From Spiro-02 sp034114085 (GTDB taxonomy: Bacteria > Spirochaetota > Spirochaetia > Sphaerochaetales > Sphaerochaetaceae): a stretch of 64,000 bases of DNA. Below, piece by piece: positions 34,887-43,357 of the stretch (position 1 is the stretch's first letter; every line of letters begins with the position of its first letter). The notes below the pieces were generated by a model that searched no databases, had not been told where the DNA came from, and saw only the letters and a list, made by a program, of their open reading frames with translations. The position numbers were made by a program, and so were the translations under genes. The stretch spans positions 62,001 to 126,000 of the forward strand of contig JAXEWB010000011.1 of assembly GCA_034114085.1 (NCBI GenBank), given 5' to 3'.

Positions 34887-35450
34887 CTAGACCTCCGTAA
34901 GAGTGTTCAGCTTGACCATATGGATATGGTCTTCCCATATTCCATTGATTTTCAGATACTTCGGAGACAGTCCTTCATTGGCAAAACCAAGTTTTTTCGT
35001 AACACTCAGGGATGCTATATTCCGTGGCATGATGTTCGCCTCCACGCGATGCAGCCGCAAATCGGTGAACAATGCGTTGACGAACCGGTCAACAGCCTCC
35101 GCCGCAAGTCCTTGGCGCAGGAAGTCCTTATCAAGCTTGTAGGACAAGAAACAGGATCTGAACGCCCCCATGATGATTCCACTCGCGCCGACCATGCCGA
35201 TGACAATATCAGGCTTCGCCCTCGGACAAAGCCAATATCGATATTCGCTTCCCCGTTCTGACGCTTCAGCAGACTTCTCCAGTTCTTCTCGCTGAAATTC
35301 CACAGTATAGAACACCTCCGGTCGCGCCGGTTCAAAAGGTTCTAGGAAATCCCTGTTCCGCAGCAAATAGGAAACCACCGATTCGGCCAGCTCCCCACAG
35401 GACAGGCGGAGGATAAGGCGATCCGCATCATAATGTGAGAGCATGGGCAT
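34887..35450 (-). CDS. GNAT acetyltransferase, RimJ/RimL type
   Basis: 187 residues. Pattern: DADRLILRLS at the N-terminus, the acetyl-CoA-binding segment around FLRQGLAAEAVDRFV and the C-terminal NIASLSVTKKLGFANEG typical of RimJ/RimL acetyltransferases of ribosomal proteins or small molecules. The start is the ATG for MPMLSH (35450), eight bases after GGAGG. It is followed by the ACT gene. Target unknown. Confidence 0.85.
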   Translation of the reverse strand: MPMLSHYDADRLILRLSCGELAESVVSYLLRNRDFLEPFEPARPEVFYTVEFQREELEKSAEASERGSEYRYWLCPRAKPDIVIGMVGASGIIMGAFRSCFLSYKLDKDFLRQGLAAEAVDRFVNALFTDLRLHRVEANIMPRNIASLSVTKKLGFANEGLSPKYLKINGIWEDHIHMVKLNTLTEV

Positions 35451-35497
35451 CGTAAGCACCTCCATTGGTAATATATAAATATGTTTTCGCAAGGTCT

Positions 35498-35570
35498 ATG
35501 AACTTGCAACCAACCAGCAATGAACTTGCAACCAACCAGCAATGAACTTGCCATCAACCAGCAATGAACT
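35498..35570. repeat. 22-bp direct repeat, 3.3 units
   Basis: Three units of ATGAACTTGC(A/C)A(C/T)CAACCAGCA with a partial fourth. It lies upstream of the GNAT gene, in the adk terminator-side spacer. Confidence 0.85.
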
Positions 35571-35663
35571 CCATCATGGAAAAGGCAAGCAACAAACCAC
35601 AATATAAGGAAATATTCAATTTTCGCAAATTTTGATTGGTTTTGATGGAACAAAGGAGATGTG

Positions 35664-35711
35664 AAAAAAGGACACCGTAACCGCCATGAATCCATGAAGT
35701 TTGCGGTGTCC
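35664..35711 (-). terminator. Terminator of adk
   Basis: On the minus strand GGACACCG and CGGTGTCC pair perfectly across a 26-base loop that can itself fold (CATGGATTCATG), and TTTTTTC follows. Confidence 0.8.
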
Positions 35712-35740
35712 CTATATGTTCCGCTAAGAACAGAAAACTA

Positions 35741-36370
35741 TTACTTTGCCAAAGCGACCTTGACGGCGGCGAACACTTCCTCTGGGCTTTTGCTGGCGTC
35801 GATGTCGATTAGCAGACCCTTTTCGCGATAGTATTCGATCAGCGGAGCGGTCTGCGCTTCATAGACGTTGAGACGATTCATGATTGCGTCTTCCTTATCG
35901 TCATCACGCTGAATCAGAGGCTCCCCGGTCTCATCGTCGATGCCTTCCACCTGAGGAGGATTGTATTCAATATGATAAATCCGCCCGGTACTCTTGCACA
36001 TGCGGCGACCGCTCAGACGCTTGACGATGCTTTCCTTGTCGAGAACGAAATTCACCACGGCATCCAGCTTGGTCATTCCGGCCAAAGCGTCGGCCTGGGG
36101 GATGGTACGCGGAAAACCATCAAGGATAAAACCCTTCCGGGCGTCATCATCCTTGAAACGATCTTCGACCATGGCAATCGTGATGGAATCGGGAACCAAA
36201 TCTCCTGAAGCGAGAATCGCCTTGACCTGCTTTCCGAGTTCAGTCTCGTTCTTGATGTTGTACCGGAACAAATCACCGGTGGAAATGTGAGGAATTGCAT
36301 AAAAAGACTTCGCCTGCGCCGCGATAGTCCCCTTGCCTGCTCCCGGAGGGCCAAGAAATACTAGATTCAT
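35741..36370 (-). CDS. adk: Adenylate kinase
   Basis: Interconverts ATP + AMP and 2 ADP. P-loop GPPGAGKGT at residues 7-15, STGDLFR for AMP binding, the FILDGFPRT motif and the GRR/R-rich LID contacts are all there in 209 residues. The LID contains CKSTGRIYH with a single Cys, so the four-Cys zinc site is absent. GAGGTG precedes the ATG by five bases and a strong terminator follows. Confidence 0.97.
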   Translation of the reverse strand: MNLVFLGPPGAGKGTIAAQAKSFYAIPHISTGDLFRYNIKNETELGKQVKAILASGDLVPDSITIAMVEDRFKDDDARKGFILDGFPRTIPQADALAGMTKLDAVVNFVLDKESIVKRLSGRRMCKSTGRIYHIEYNPPQVEGIDDETGEPLIQRDDDKEDAIMNRLNVYEAQTAPLIEYYREKGLLIDIDASKSPEEVFAAVKVALAK

Positions 36371-36599
36371 GATTACACCTCATACAATAAGCATACTGCG
36401 AACCACCAGCCGATAGCGTCCACACACCGAACAGGCCGGAAGTACAGGCGACAGCATAGCAGATTGTCCTGTTTTTGTCGCCCCTGTGATGAAAATAATC
36501 CATCAGCACCTTGTCGGGACTTTGCTGGACAAAACTCCAAGCCGGCACGCATAGTGCCATTCATCATCACATCCATGTCGCAATCGGATAAAAACGCTA

Positions 36600-36627
36600 T
36601 TGCGTGAGACGGGGTTTGTGGTATGAT
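36600..36627 (+). promoter_or_regulatory. Promoter of the UPRTase-like gene
   Basis: TTGCGT, a 16-base spacer and TATGAT with extended -10 TGG before it; the leader to the ATG at 36752 is about 118 bases. Confidence 0.45.
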
Positions 36628-36751
36628 GGCTTCCGCCGAAGAACGTTGCGAAAAACAGTGCTTTACAGTAGTATGACTGATGGTCGGTATATCGGCCACA
36701 CCTCCAGCGGTAAAAAGCGCTTGGGACACAAGGACAAGAGAGGAATATACA

Positions 36752-37816
36752 ATGAACAAGATCGTATTGCATGCCACGGACCTGGATGGCTTCCTGCTTG
36801 ACAGCGACAAAGAAAAAATCGCCCATGTAGACAGATTGTACCAAAAGTCGCTTGGCTTTTGTTCAACGCTGGACAGCGCCACCGATGTCATGCAGCTGGA
36901 GGAGGCCCGAAAGGGTCTGGTAGAAAGCGCCGCGGAAATCGGCAAATATCTCAAGCAAGTCTGTTCGGAAGAGCCGAATATCCATGTCTACTCCTTTGAG
37001 ACTCCGCAGGAGCAGCATGGGGGTGCGTCCAGGCTCATCGCTAAATTGAGAGATCCCAAGACACCGCACGAAGAGTTCCTCTATTTCATCCAGCGGGCGT
37101 ATGAACTGCTGTTCGCCCATGTCTACGCCGACGCCGCGCTTCCCCGAAAAAGAAGCATCATCACAGCCACGCCCGTGACGTTACCAGTCAGAAACTATGC
37201 GGTACACAGGATACCGGACGTCGACAGCCTGATCCACAACAGCGTCATGTGTGTCATGCTCAGGGGTGCGCTTCTGCCGTCCATGATCATCAGCAAGGAA
37301 ATTCAGGAATATTCTTCAAACGACTTCATCACTCCGTTCGCATTGTTCAAGATCAAACGCGACGATACGAAAAAAGAAATGAACATGGACTATATCCTCG
37401 ATCTTGACCGTTCTTTCTTTTCCCTGGAACAGCTGGATGGCAAGGATCTGATCTTCGCCGACCCGATGAACGCGACGGGAGGTTCTTTGGTCACGATTGT
37501 CAAATATCTGACGAGCCAAGGTATCAGGCCGAAATCCATCAAGTTCATCAACGTGATCAGCGCATTGAAAGGATCACTGCGAATCGCTCGGGCGATTGAA
37601 GGCGCGGAAGTCTATACGCTGTGGATGGATCCCGTCCTGAATGAAAAGGCATATATTCTTCCAGGTCTCGGCGATGCCGGAGACAGGCTCAACGGCTGCG
37701 ATGCGGAAGACAATCCGAGAAACATGATTCAGTTGATCGCGGACTACGGGAGTTCCATTACGAACCTGTACCGGGCGCAGGTCAAGGAAATCGAGCAGAC
37801 CGTTCTAGGGCGCTAG
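36752..37816 (+). CDS. Uracil phosphoribosyltransferase with long N-terminal extension
   Basis: 354 residues. The C-terminal ~210 residues resemble UPRTase, which makes UMP from uracil and PRPP: the PRPP loop is DPMNATGGS (237-245) and the uracil site region is LPGLGDAGDRLNG. The first ~140 residues are an added helical region with no family I recognise, and UPRTases are normally ~210 residues. In the core MLRGALLPSMII replaces the usual RAGLG-type motif, so the enzyme may be divergent. A TPR lipoprotein gene begins three bases after the stop. Start chosen at the ATG with GAGG upstream. Confidence 0.75.
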   Translation: MNKIVLHATDLDGFLLDSDKEKIAHVDRLYQKSLGFCSTLDSATDVMQLEEARKGLVESAAEIGKYLKQVCSEEPNIHVYSFETPQEQHGGASRLIAKLRDPKTPHEEFLYFIQRAYELLFAHVYADAALPRKRSIITATPVTLPVRNYAVHRIPDVDSLIHNSVMCVMLRGALLPSMIISKEIQEYSSNDFITPFALFKIKRDDTKKEMNMDYILDLDRSFFSLEQLDGKDLIFADPMNATGGSLVTIVKYLTSQGIRPKSIKFINVISALKGSLRIARAIEGAEVYTLWMDPVLNEKAYILPGLGDAGDRLNGCDAEDNPRNMIQLIADYGSSITNLYRAQVKEIEQTVLGR

Positions 37817-37819
37817 ACA

Positions 37820-38467
37820 ATGAGGACACCCCCCTTCCGCCTGCGATACATGCCGCTGGTTGCATTACTCTTCGCGTTGTTCTGCTTTGTCGGCTGCGCG
37901 ACAACGGTCGACGAAACCACGGAAGAAATCAACGCGGCCTTGGAACTGGGAGAGCTATATCTTGCAGAAGGTAATTTCGACAAAGCTATCGAAATCTATG
38001 ACCGGGGGTTGGAAGTTCATTCAGAGAACGAAAAATTGCTGTATAACAAAACCGCGGCCCTGATCAAAGCCAATCGCTTTGATGAGGCCGCGGCTCTAGC
38101 GGAAGCGGCCTACCGGCAGCATCCGCATTTGCTGCGTTTCGCGAAAGCTCAAGCTACGAGTCTGGAACTGGCTGGAAAAGGAATCGAAGCAATTCCGGCA
38201 TGGGAGGAGATCGTCAGCCTCGACCCAGCCGATACGACAAGCCGGATACGGCTGATGAACCTGTTGGTTGAATCGCAACGATATGACGACGCAACCGCCC
38301 ACGCCTGGTATCTGCTGGAAAGGAAATCGGCGGACGCGGACGCACTGAAGGCGTTGGCAGTGATCGACCAATCCCGGGGAGGAAACGGGGAGCCATGGAT
38401 CTCTTTGGTAAAAACAGGTTTTCCCGCTCCATTGCAGTCGAAACAAAACCAAGAGCCCCCTCAATAG
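37820..38467 (+). CDS. TPR-repeat lipoprotein
   Basis: 215 residues. A hydrophobic leader ends in FVGCATT, a good lipobox with the lipidated Cys at ~26. Three or four TPR-like units follow (LELGELYLAEGNFDKAIEIYDRGLEV, LLYNKTAALIKANRFDEAAALAEAAY, and a third ending LDPADT), implying a protein-protein scaffold anchored in the membrane. It is co-transcribed with the UPRTase gene. Partner unknown. Confidence 0.85.
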   Translation: MRTPPFRLRYMPLVALLFALFCFVGCATTVDETTEEINAALELGELYLAEGNFDKAIEIYDRGLEVHSENEKLLYNKTAALIKANRFDEAAALAEAAYRQHPHLLRFAKAQATSLELAGKGIEAIPAWEEIVSLDPADTTSRIRLMNLLVESQRYDDATAHAWYLLERKSADADALKALAVIDQSRGGNGEPWISLVKTGFPAPLQSKQNQEPPQ

Positions 38468-38495
38468 CCCTATTTAACAGAAATCAAAAAGTAAA

Positions 38496-38524
38496 CCTTG
38501 GTCAATTTTTTCATTTGACCAAGG
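38496..38524. terminator. Inverted repeat between convergent TPR and ttdB genes
   Basis: CCTTGGTCAA and TTGACCAAGG form a perfect ten-base stem. T-rich sequence follows on the minus strand, so it most likely terminates the tartrate dehydratase operon, and may also serve the plus-strand gene. Confidence 0.7.
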
Positions 38525-38575
38525 CCCCTAGATTGTTTCGTCAGTCTCCATCAACCCAGAAAAGTCCAGACTTTG

Positions 38576-39190
38576 TTATTTGATGAACCTGACCTCCTTG
38601 CAGATCTGTTCACATGCGGCATCTTTTTTCTTGTTGAATTCGACTTTGTTTTCCTCGAACATGTTCCGCCCTTCGGTGTCGATAGAAACAATCAGCGGTC
38701 CGAATTCCTTCACGCGACAAACCCAAAGTGTTTCAGGCATTCCCAGATCCCGCCATTCCGCACGTTCAATTTCCTCAACTTCAGTGGCGGCGAGAACAGC
38801 GCAACCAGCAGGGAACACACAATGCAATGCTTTGAATTCCTTGCAGGCCGCTTCAGTCCCGGACCCCATTCCGCCTTTTCCGACGATCAACTTCACCCCA
38901 GTCCGCTTAACGAATTCATATTCAAATTTCTCCATCCGCATACTGGTGGTCGGCCCTACGGAAACCATTTCGAATTTGTCACCACCAATTGGACGGACAA
39001 TCGGGCCTGCGTGAAAAATGGCAAGTCCATTGATGTCCACAGGAAGGGCGCGCCGTTCTTCAATCAAGCGGCGATGGGCGACATCACGACAAGTCACTAG
39101 ATATCCATTGAGGTAGATAATATCTCCGACATGTATTCCTTCAAGATCATTAGCTTTGATTGGCGTGGTCAATATTTTCTTTTCACTCAT
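38576..39190 (-). CDS. ttdB: L(+)-tartrate dehydratase beta subunit (or class I fumarase C-terminal unit)
   Basis: 204 residues, following E. coli TtdB nearly throughout: KILTTPIKANDLEGIHVGD, LVTCRDVAHRRLIEE, NGLAIFHAGPIV, VSVGPTTSMRM, VGKGGMG and ESLWVCRVKEFGPL-like ending. Pairs with the alpha subunit to dehydrate tartrate to oxaloacetate, or fumarate/malate if the pair is a two-subunit fumarase. The ATG overlaps the ttdA stop by four bases. Last gene of the cluster. Confidence 0.9.
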   Translation of the reverse strand: MSEKKILTTPIKANDLEGIHVGDIIYLNGYLVTCRDVAHRRLIEERRALPVDINGLAIFHAGPIVRPIGGDKFEMVSVGPTTSMRMEKFEYEFVKRTGVKLIVGKGGMGSGTEAACKEFKALHCVFPAGCAVLAATEVEEIERAEWRDLGMPETLWVCRVKEFGPLIVSIDTEGRNMFEENKVEFNKKKDAACEQICKEVRFIK

Positions 39191-40086
39191 AGCGTTACCC
39201 CCGAATGCGTAGTAATTGTATAGTTCAAGTCCCGATCAAACACAATATGCCCTCGACGATGGGACCAACAACCGACATTCACAGCGACGCCGATCGTTGA
39301 CGGATGCCGAGCGGTATTTTCAATGTTAACTCCCATTACCGACATGTTGCCGGACATCCCCTGGGGGCCGAGTCCGATGCTGTTGATGCCGTCCTCCAAC
39401 AGCTTCTCCATTTTCGCAGCACGTTCATTGTCATTATGAGACCCGATCGGACGCATCAGCGCCTTCTTGGAAAGCAACGCCGCAGTTTCAATGGAAGTCG
39501 CCACCCCTACGCCGACCAACAACGGAGGACAAGCGTTCAAACCATAGCTGGTCATCACATCCAAGACAAACTGAGTCACGCCTTCATAACCGGCGCCCGG
39601 CATCAATACCATCGCCTTGCCAGGCAAAGTACACCCACCACCGGCCATGTAGGTATAAATTTCAACATCGGCACTATCAGGAATGATATCCCAGAATACC
39701 GTAGGCGTCCCTTTTCCCACATTCTTGCCAGTATTGTACTCATCGAAAGTCTCTACACTGTTGTGACGCAATGGCGCGGCGAACGTCGCCTGTACTACGG
39801 CTTCCTTGAGTAGCCCCTCCAACTCGCCTATCAATGGGAAACGTGTCCCGCACTTTACCCAGAATTGCAGAACCCCAGTGTCCTGACAACAAGGACGGTC
39901 TAGAGCCATGGCGAGTTCCTGATTCTTAGCCATCGTGTCATAGATGGTAGTCGCCAAGGCCCCGGTCTCCTGCGCACGCAGTTCAGAGAGCTTCGCCTCG
40001 ACATCATCGGGCAGTTTTTTGCCGACATAGGCCACGAAACGTGCCATGAGGTCGGTCATTTTTTTCACTTGTTCTTCTTTGTTCAT
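39187..40086 (-). CDS. ttdA: L(+)-tartrate dehydratase alpha subunit (or class I fumarase N-terminal unit)
   Basis: 299 residues matching E. coli TtdA along its length. Three cysteines suited to an oxygen-sensitive [4Fe-4S] cluster are visible in RPCCQDTG, LNACPP and NVGCWSHRRG; other family stretches are APLRHN, TYMAGGGCTLPG, GVGVATSIETAALLSKKALMRPIGS and GPQGMSGN. GAGGGA lies upstream of the ATG. It follows the transporter gene by 39 bases. The transporter and two GntR regulators alongside favour a tartrate or dicarboxylate utilisation role over the housekeeping fumarase. Confidence 0.9.
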   Translation of the reverse strand: MNKEEQVKKMTDLMARFVAYVGKKLPDDVEAKLSELRAQETGALATTIYDTMAKNQELAMALDRPCCQDTGVLQFWVKCGTRFPLIGELEGLLKEAVVQATFAAPLRHNSVETFDEYNTGKNVGKGTPTVFWDIIPDSADVEIYTYMAGGGCTLPGKAMVLMPGAGYEGVTQFVLDVMTSYGLNACPPLLVGVGVATSIETAALLSKKALMRPIGSHNDNERAAKMEKLLEDGINSIGLGPQGMSGNMSVMGVNIENTARHPSTIGVAVNVGCWSHRRGHIVFDRDLNYTITTHSGVTL

Positions 40087-40125
40087 ATTCTTTCCCTCAT
40101 TATGTTATTCGATATCCATATTCCC

Positions 40126-41400
40126 TTATGCGGGGAAGAACGGATAGAGGATTGGCAACAAAATCATATTCACTACGATGGCGATACCAATCAACGGTAA
40201 TCCAGCCTTTACGTAGTCCATGAAACGATACCCGCCGGCTCCTACAACCATCGTATTGGCAGGCATTCCAATTGGAGTCGCATAAGCGCAACTGCCTCCG
40301 ATGACAGTCGCCATGATGACCGCCCGTGGATCAGCGCCAAGGGTACCGGCAATTGACATGGCGATAGGAACCAGTAAAGCTGTCGTCGCGGTATTGGACA
40401 TGAAGTTTGTCAATACACAGGCAATCATGAAGACGGCGAATGTCAGCACGAACGGAGAAGCGCTACTTCCGAGAGAATTGATCACGATATCCGCAATCAG
40501 GGCGCCGGCACCAGTCTTATCAAGAGCGCTGGCCAACGCCAACGTACCGCCGAAAAGAAAAATCGTCTTCATGTCGATGGACTTGATTGCCTGTTTTTCA
40601 TTGATGACGCCAGTCAACAATAGCAGCAGGGCGCCTACACAACCAGTGACATGCAACGCTATGCCAATTTTTTTCTCAAAAATCATGCCGAATACGGTCA
40701 TGGCCAGAATCACGAGCGATAGCCACTGCTTCCAAGCAGGAACCTTGCTGAAATCAGGTTGCTCATCAAAAATCGTGTCGGAAGGGACGCATTTGCTGGC
40801 ATCAGGGAGAAATTTGTATCCAAAGAACGCAAAATAGATGATACCGCAGACCAGCATCGGCAATCCGACCTTCGCATATTCAAAGAAACTGAAGGACATG
40901 CCAATTTCCTGAAGTGCGTTCTGCCCCATCAGGTTACCAGGGGCGCCGATCAACGACAGATTGCCCCCCATCGCAGCGGCGAATACCAATGGCATCAGAA
41001 GACGCGATTTAGAATATCCAGATTTTGAGGCGATACCGATGACGACGGGAATCAAAACCGCGGCAGTACCGGTGTTGGAAAGAAAACCAGACATGAGGCC
41101 AACGATAACCATGACGGACACTATCAGTTGGCGTTCAGTCTTGGCGAATCTAGTTACCAAGCCACCAATTTTATTCGCCATGCCGGTCTCGAAGAACGCA
41201 CCACCGACGATAAACATCGCGACGAACAAAATAACGTTATTATTCACAAAACCAGAAAAAGCCGTCTTGGAATCAAGGACTCCTGTAAGTACCAAACCCA
41301 CGCAAACAATCATCGATGTGACAGCCAGAGGTATCTTCTCCCAGACGAACATGACAATAGCAAACAACAAAAATAGTAATGTGATGATGGCAGGACTCAT
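40126..41400 (-). CDS. Dicarboxylate/anion:sodium symporter family transporter (DASS/ArsB-type)
   Basis: 424 residues with about eleven membrane helices. The two halves carry related SNT-containing motifs, FLSNTGTAAVLIPVVIGIA and FMSNTATTALLVPIAMSIA, which form the substrate/sodium sites of SLC13-type transporters. The ATG at 41400 follows AGGGGG by five bases. Adjacent tartrate dehydratase genes make tartrate or a related dicarboxylate the probable substrate; it is not a close copy of E. coli TtdT. Confidence 0.88.
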   Translation of the reverse strand: MSPAIITLLFLLFAIVMFVWEKIPLAVTSMIVCVGLVLTGVLDSKTAFSGFVNNNVILFVAMFIVGGAFFETGMANKIGGLVTRFAKTERQLIVSVMVIVGLMSGFLSNTGTAAVLIPVVIGIASKSGYSKSRLLMPLVFAAAMGGNLSLIGAPGNLMGQNALQEIGMSFSFFEYAKVGLPMLVCGIIYFAFFGYKFLPDASKCVPSDTIFDEQPDFSKVPAWKQWLSLVILAMTVFGMIFEKKIGIALHVTGCVGALLLLLTGVINEKQAIKSIDMKTIFLFGGTLALASALDKTGAGALIADIVINSLGSSASPFVLTFAVFMIACVLTNFMSNTATTALLVPIAMSIAGTLGADPRAVIMATVIGGSCAYATPIGMPANTMVVGAGGYRFMDYVKAGLPLIGIAIVVNMILLPILYPFFPA

Positions 41401-41435
41401 TTTTTCCCCCTTTTTTTGTATACGGATACTTATCT

Positions 41436-41464
41436 TATCAATATATGATTTTTGATATATGATA
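41436..41464. promoter_or_regulatory. AT-rich inverted repeat downstream of the transporter promoter
   Basis: TATCAATATAT and ATATATGATA flank eight bases. Just after it toward the gene is TTGTATAC (41416-41423), like FadR-type GntR sites. Either could be the operator for the two regulators encoded upstream. Confidence 0.4.
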
Positions 41465-41482
41465 ATGTATCCATTTTTGTTC

Positions 41483-41510
41483 ATAATATCACCGTCCTTC
41501 ACATTGTCAA
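41483..41510 (-). promoter_or_regulatory. Promoter of the tartrate transporter-ttdAB genes
   Basis: On the minus strand TTGACA, a 16-base spacer and TATTAT, within the 124-base gap after the regulator genes. Confidence 0.6.
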
Positions 41511-41524
41511 GTAAAATTGTTTTC

Positions 41525-42178
41525 TTATTCTCCTGGGTTCAGATGGGTCAGTATGCTTTCCATACTCCGCAGGATATGGGCCTCCATCAATTGGCCGGCT
41601 TTTTGTCCATCCTTGGCGACAAGGGCGGCGACGATTTCTTGATGCTCGCCTATAGACAGTCTCGCATATTCTTCTTCTGTAACACGATATCCCATGGACA
41701 AACCGTTCCACAGACTCGACAGGAGTTCCTTTAATTTCTCGTTGCCTGCCGCCGTCCAGATTTCCATATGGAATGATTGGTTACAATCCGCATAATCCTG
41801 CCATGTCTGGTATTTCAGCACTTCTTGGGAACGGGCGTCAACATTAAGTATACTCGATAAATCAACATTTTTACGACAGACCATCATGACGGCTTCCCGT
41901 TCAAGAATAGCTCGGAGTTCAAAATGTTCTCGGATCCATTTCTCACTTATTCCCAGGACAATCGCGCCTTTGTTCGGACGCAGCTTGATCAGCCCTTCCC
42001 TAGCGAGCATCTGATAGGCCTCGCGGACGGGAGTACTGGAAACCTGTAATCGCTCCGCAATGCTTTCAAGTGAGATTTCCTCACCTTTCTTCAATTCTTG
42101 AGTCATAATCGCCTTACGCAAAGCGGAAGCGACGCGCTCCCTCGCGGGCAACAGTTTGATCGGGCGCAGACTATCCAT
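41525..42178 (-). CDS. GntR/FadR-family regulator (FCD domain), distal of two
   Basis: 217 residues. Winged helix GEEISLESIAERLQVSSTPVREAYQML, then an all-helical FCD ligand domain containing the expected FHMEIWTAAGN and GEHQEIVAAL metal-binding stretches. The ATG has GGAG six bases upstream and overlaps the end of the other GntR gene by eight bases. Likely controls the transporter-ttdAB genes it precedes; effector probably the dicarboxylate. Confidence 0.9.
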   Translation of the reverse strand: MDSLRPIKLLPARERVASALRKAIMTQELKKGEEISLESIAERLQVSSTPVREAYQMLAREGLIKLRPNKGAIVLGISEKWIREHFELRAILEREAVMMVCRKNVDLSSILNVDARSQEVLKYQTWQDYADCNQSFHMEIWTAAGNEKLKELLSSLWNGLSMGYRVTEEEYARLSIGEHQEIVAALVAKDGQKAGQLMEAHILRSMESILTHLNPGE

Positions 42179-42767
42179 TTCGCGCTCCTTGCCGGACAGT
42201 CGCCAACAACATGTCAAAATATCCGCGCAAGGCCTGGCAGGCGTCATCGGAAGCTTTCGCTTCAAGAAAATCGGTCGCCAATACCAATCGTTCAATCCGT
42301 GAGGGTTCCTTATACCTGCGCATACAATACGCTATATATCCGCCGAGCATAGGCGACAGCCAAGAATCCAATGCTGCGTTGCCGAGACTCATCGATATCC
42401 TACGGTGCCATGAAACTTCATCCAAAGACTCCAACAACGCCATGAGCTCCGCTGTCGGCGGCTCAGAGAACTCACAGACGAACCTCAGAACCTGCTGCTG
42501 GACGGCGGACAGTACGGAAATCAGCTGAACAGTATTCTCAGAAGAAATACCGATCACCCGCATGTGCCTATTTGGAAGTCGTTGCAAGACACCTTGCTGA
42601 GCCAACGCTTGAAACGCCTCCCTAACAGGCATCCTTGATACTCCGAGACGGGCGGCGATATCTTCCTGTGTAAGTTCCTGGCCATCAGAAAGCCGGCCTT
42701 GATACACCAACTCACGAATCTGTGTCGCGATATAATCCTTTGTCTGAACGCTGGCAATCGACTCCAT
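42171..42767 (-). CDS. GntR-family regulator, proximal of two
   Basis: 198 residues. GQELTQEDIAARLGVSRMPVREAFQAL is the winged helix-turn-helix; the C-terminal domain is shorter and more divergent than FCD, and lacks the usual His ligands in the FHxxI region (it reads SWHRRISMSLGN). It heads the cluster. There is no Shine-Dalgarno, and a promoter ends seven bases before the ATG, so its mRNA looks leaderless. Two different GntR proteins from one transcript may form a two-input switch. Confidence 0.85.
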   Translation of the reverse strand: MESIASVQTKDYIATQIRELVYQGRLSDGQELTQEDIAARLGVSRMPVREAFQALAQQGVLQRLPNRHMRVIGISSENTVQLISVLSAVQQQVLRFVCEFSEPPTAELMALLESLDEVSWHRRISMSLGNAALDSWLSPMLGGYIAYCMRRYKEPSRIERLVLATDFLEAKASDDACQALRGYFDMLLATVRQGARNG

Positions 42768-42774
42768 GACTATT

Positions 42775-42804
42775 ATTGTAACAGATTTACGATACTTATT
42801 CCAA
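42775..42804 (-). promoter_or_regulatory. Promoter of the GntR pair, apparently leaderless
   Basis: Minus strand TTGGAA, an 18-base spacer and TACAAT, then seven bases to the ATG at 42767. Confidence 0.5.
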
Positions 42805-42871
42805 CGTCCCGCATCAAATAACGGATGCAACGGTCAAAAATCAAATTCACGGTATCTTTGGTGGACAGTCA

Positions 42872-43321
42872 CTATTGGAACTTGTCCATCTCGACACGTA
42901 CCAAGCTGTCGCACAGTTCGTTCAGTTCAATTCCCGCGTGTCCCTTGACCCATCGCCACTTTACCGGCATAACGGCGTTAATCGCATCAAGCGCAATCCA
43001 GTAGTCCTTGTTCTTCACCGGTTCCTTTGAAGAAGTACGCCATCCATTCCGCTTCCAATTGTGGATCCAAGCGGTGATGCCGTTTTTGACATACTGGCTG
43101 TCAGTATGCAGGATGATGGCATCCGGCTTATATTCCCCCGCTTTCTTCAACGCTTCGATGACGGCGGTCAACTCCATCCTGTTGTTGGTCGTCTGCGCTT
43201 CGCCGCCACTGCCCTGGGTCAAGGTCTGTCCACCGGACTGCATGACATACGCCCAGCCTCCAGGACCGGGGTTGCCGGAGCAACCCCCATCGGTATATAT
43301 AATCAGTTCTTTTTGTTCCAT
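42872..43321 (-). CDS. rnhA: Ribonuclease HI
   Basis: Cleaves RNA in RNA-DNA hybrids. 149 residues with YTDGGCSGNPGPGGW (catalytic Asp), RMELTAVIEAL (Glu), HTDSQYVKNGI (Asp) and the basic WKRNGWRTSSKEPVKNKD handle, and WRWVKGHAGIELNELCD with His and the last Asp. The start is the ATG for MEQKEL; it has no Shine-Dalgarno but a promoter whose -10 is six bases upstream, so it is probably leaderless. An upstream in-frame ATG overlaps that promoter and is less likely. Confidence 0.95.
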   Translation of the reverse strand: MEQKELIIYTDGGCSGNPGPGGWAYVMQSGGQTLTQGSGGEAQTTNNRMELTAVIEALKKAGEYKPDAIILHTDSQYVKNGITAWIHNWKRNGWRTSSKEPVKNKDYWIALDAINAVMPVKWRWVKGHAGIELNELCDSLVRVEMDKFQ

Positions 43322-43327
43322 GATGCG

Positions 43328-43357
43328 ATGATACAACACGACGGCACGAGGGGTCAA
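43328..43357 (-). promoter_or_regulatory. Promoter of rnhA, apparently leaderless
   Basis: Minus strand TTGACC, 18-base spacer and TATCAT, ending six bases before the ATG. Confidence 0.5.

Noticed and set aside
36373..36954. Minus-strand frame between adk and the UPRTase gene
   Set aside because: Antisense to the UPRTase gene and its promoter; composition looks like shadow translation.
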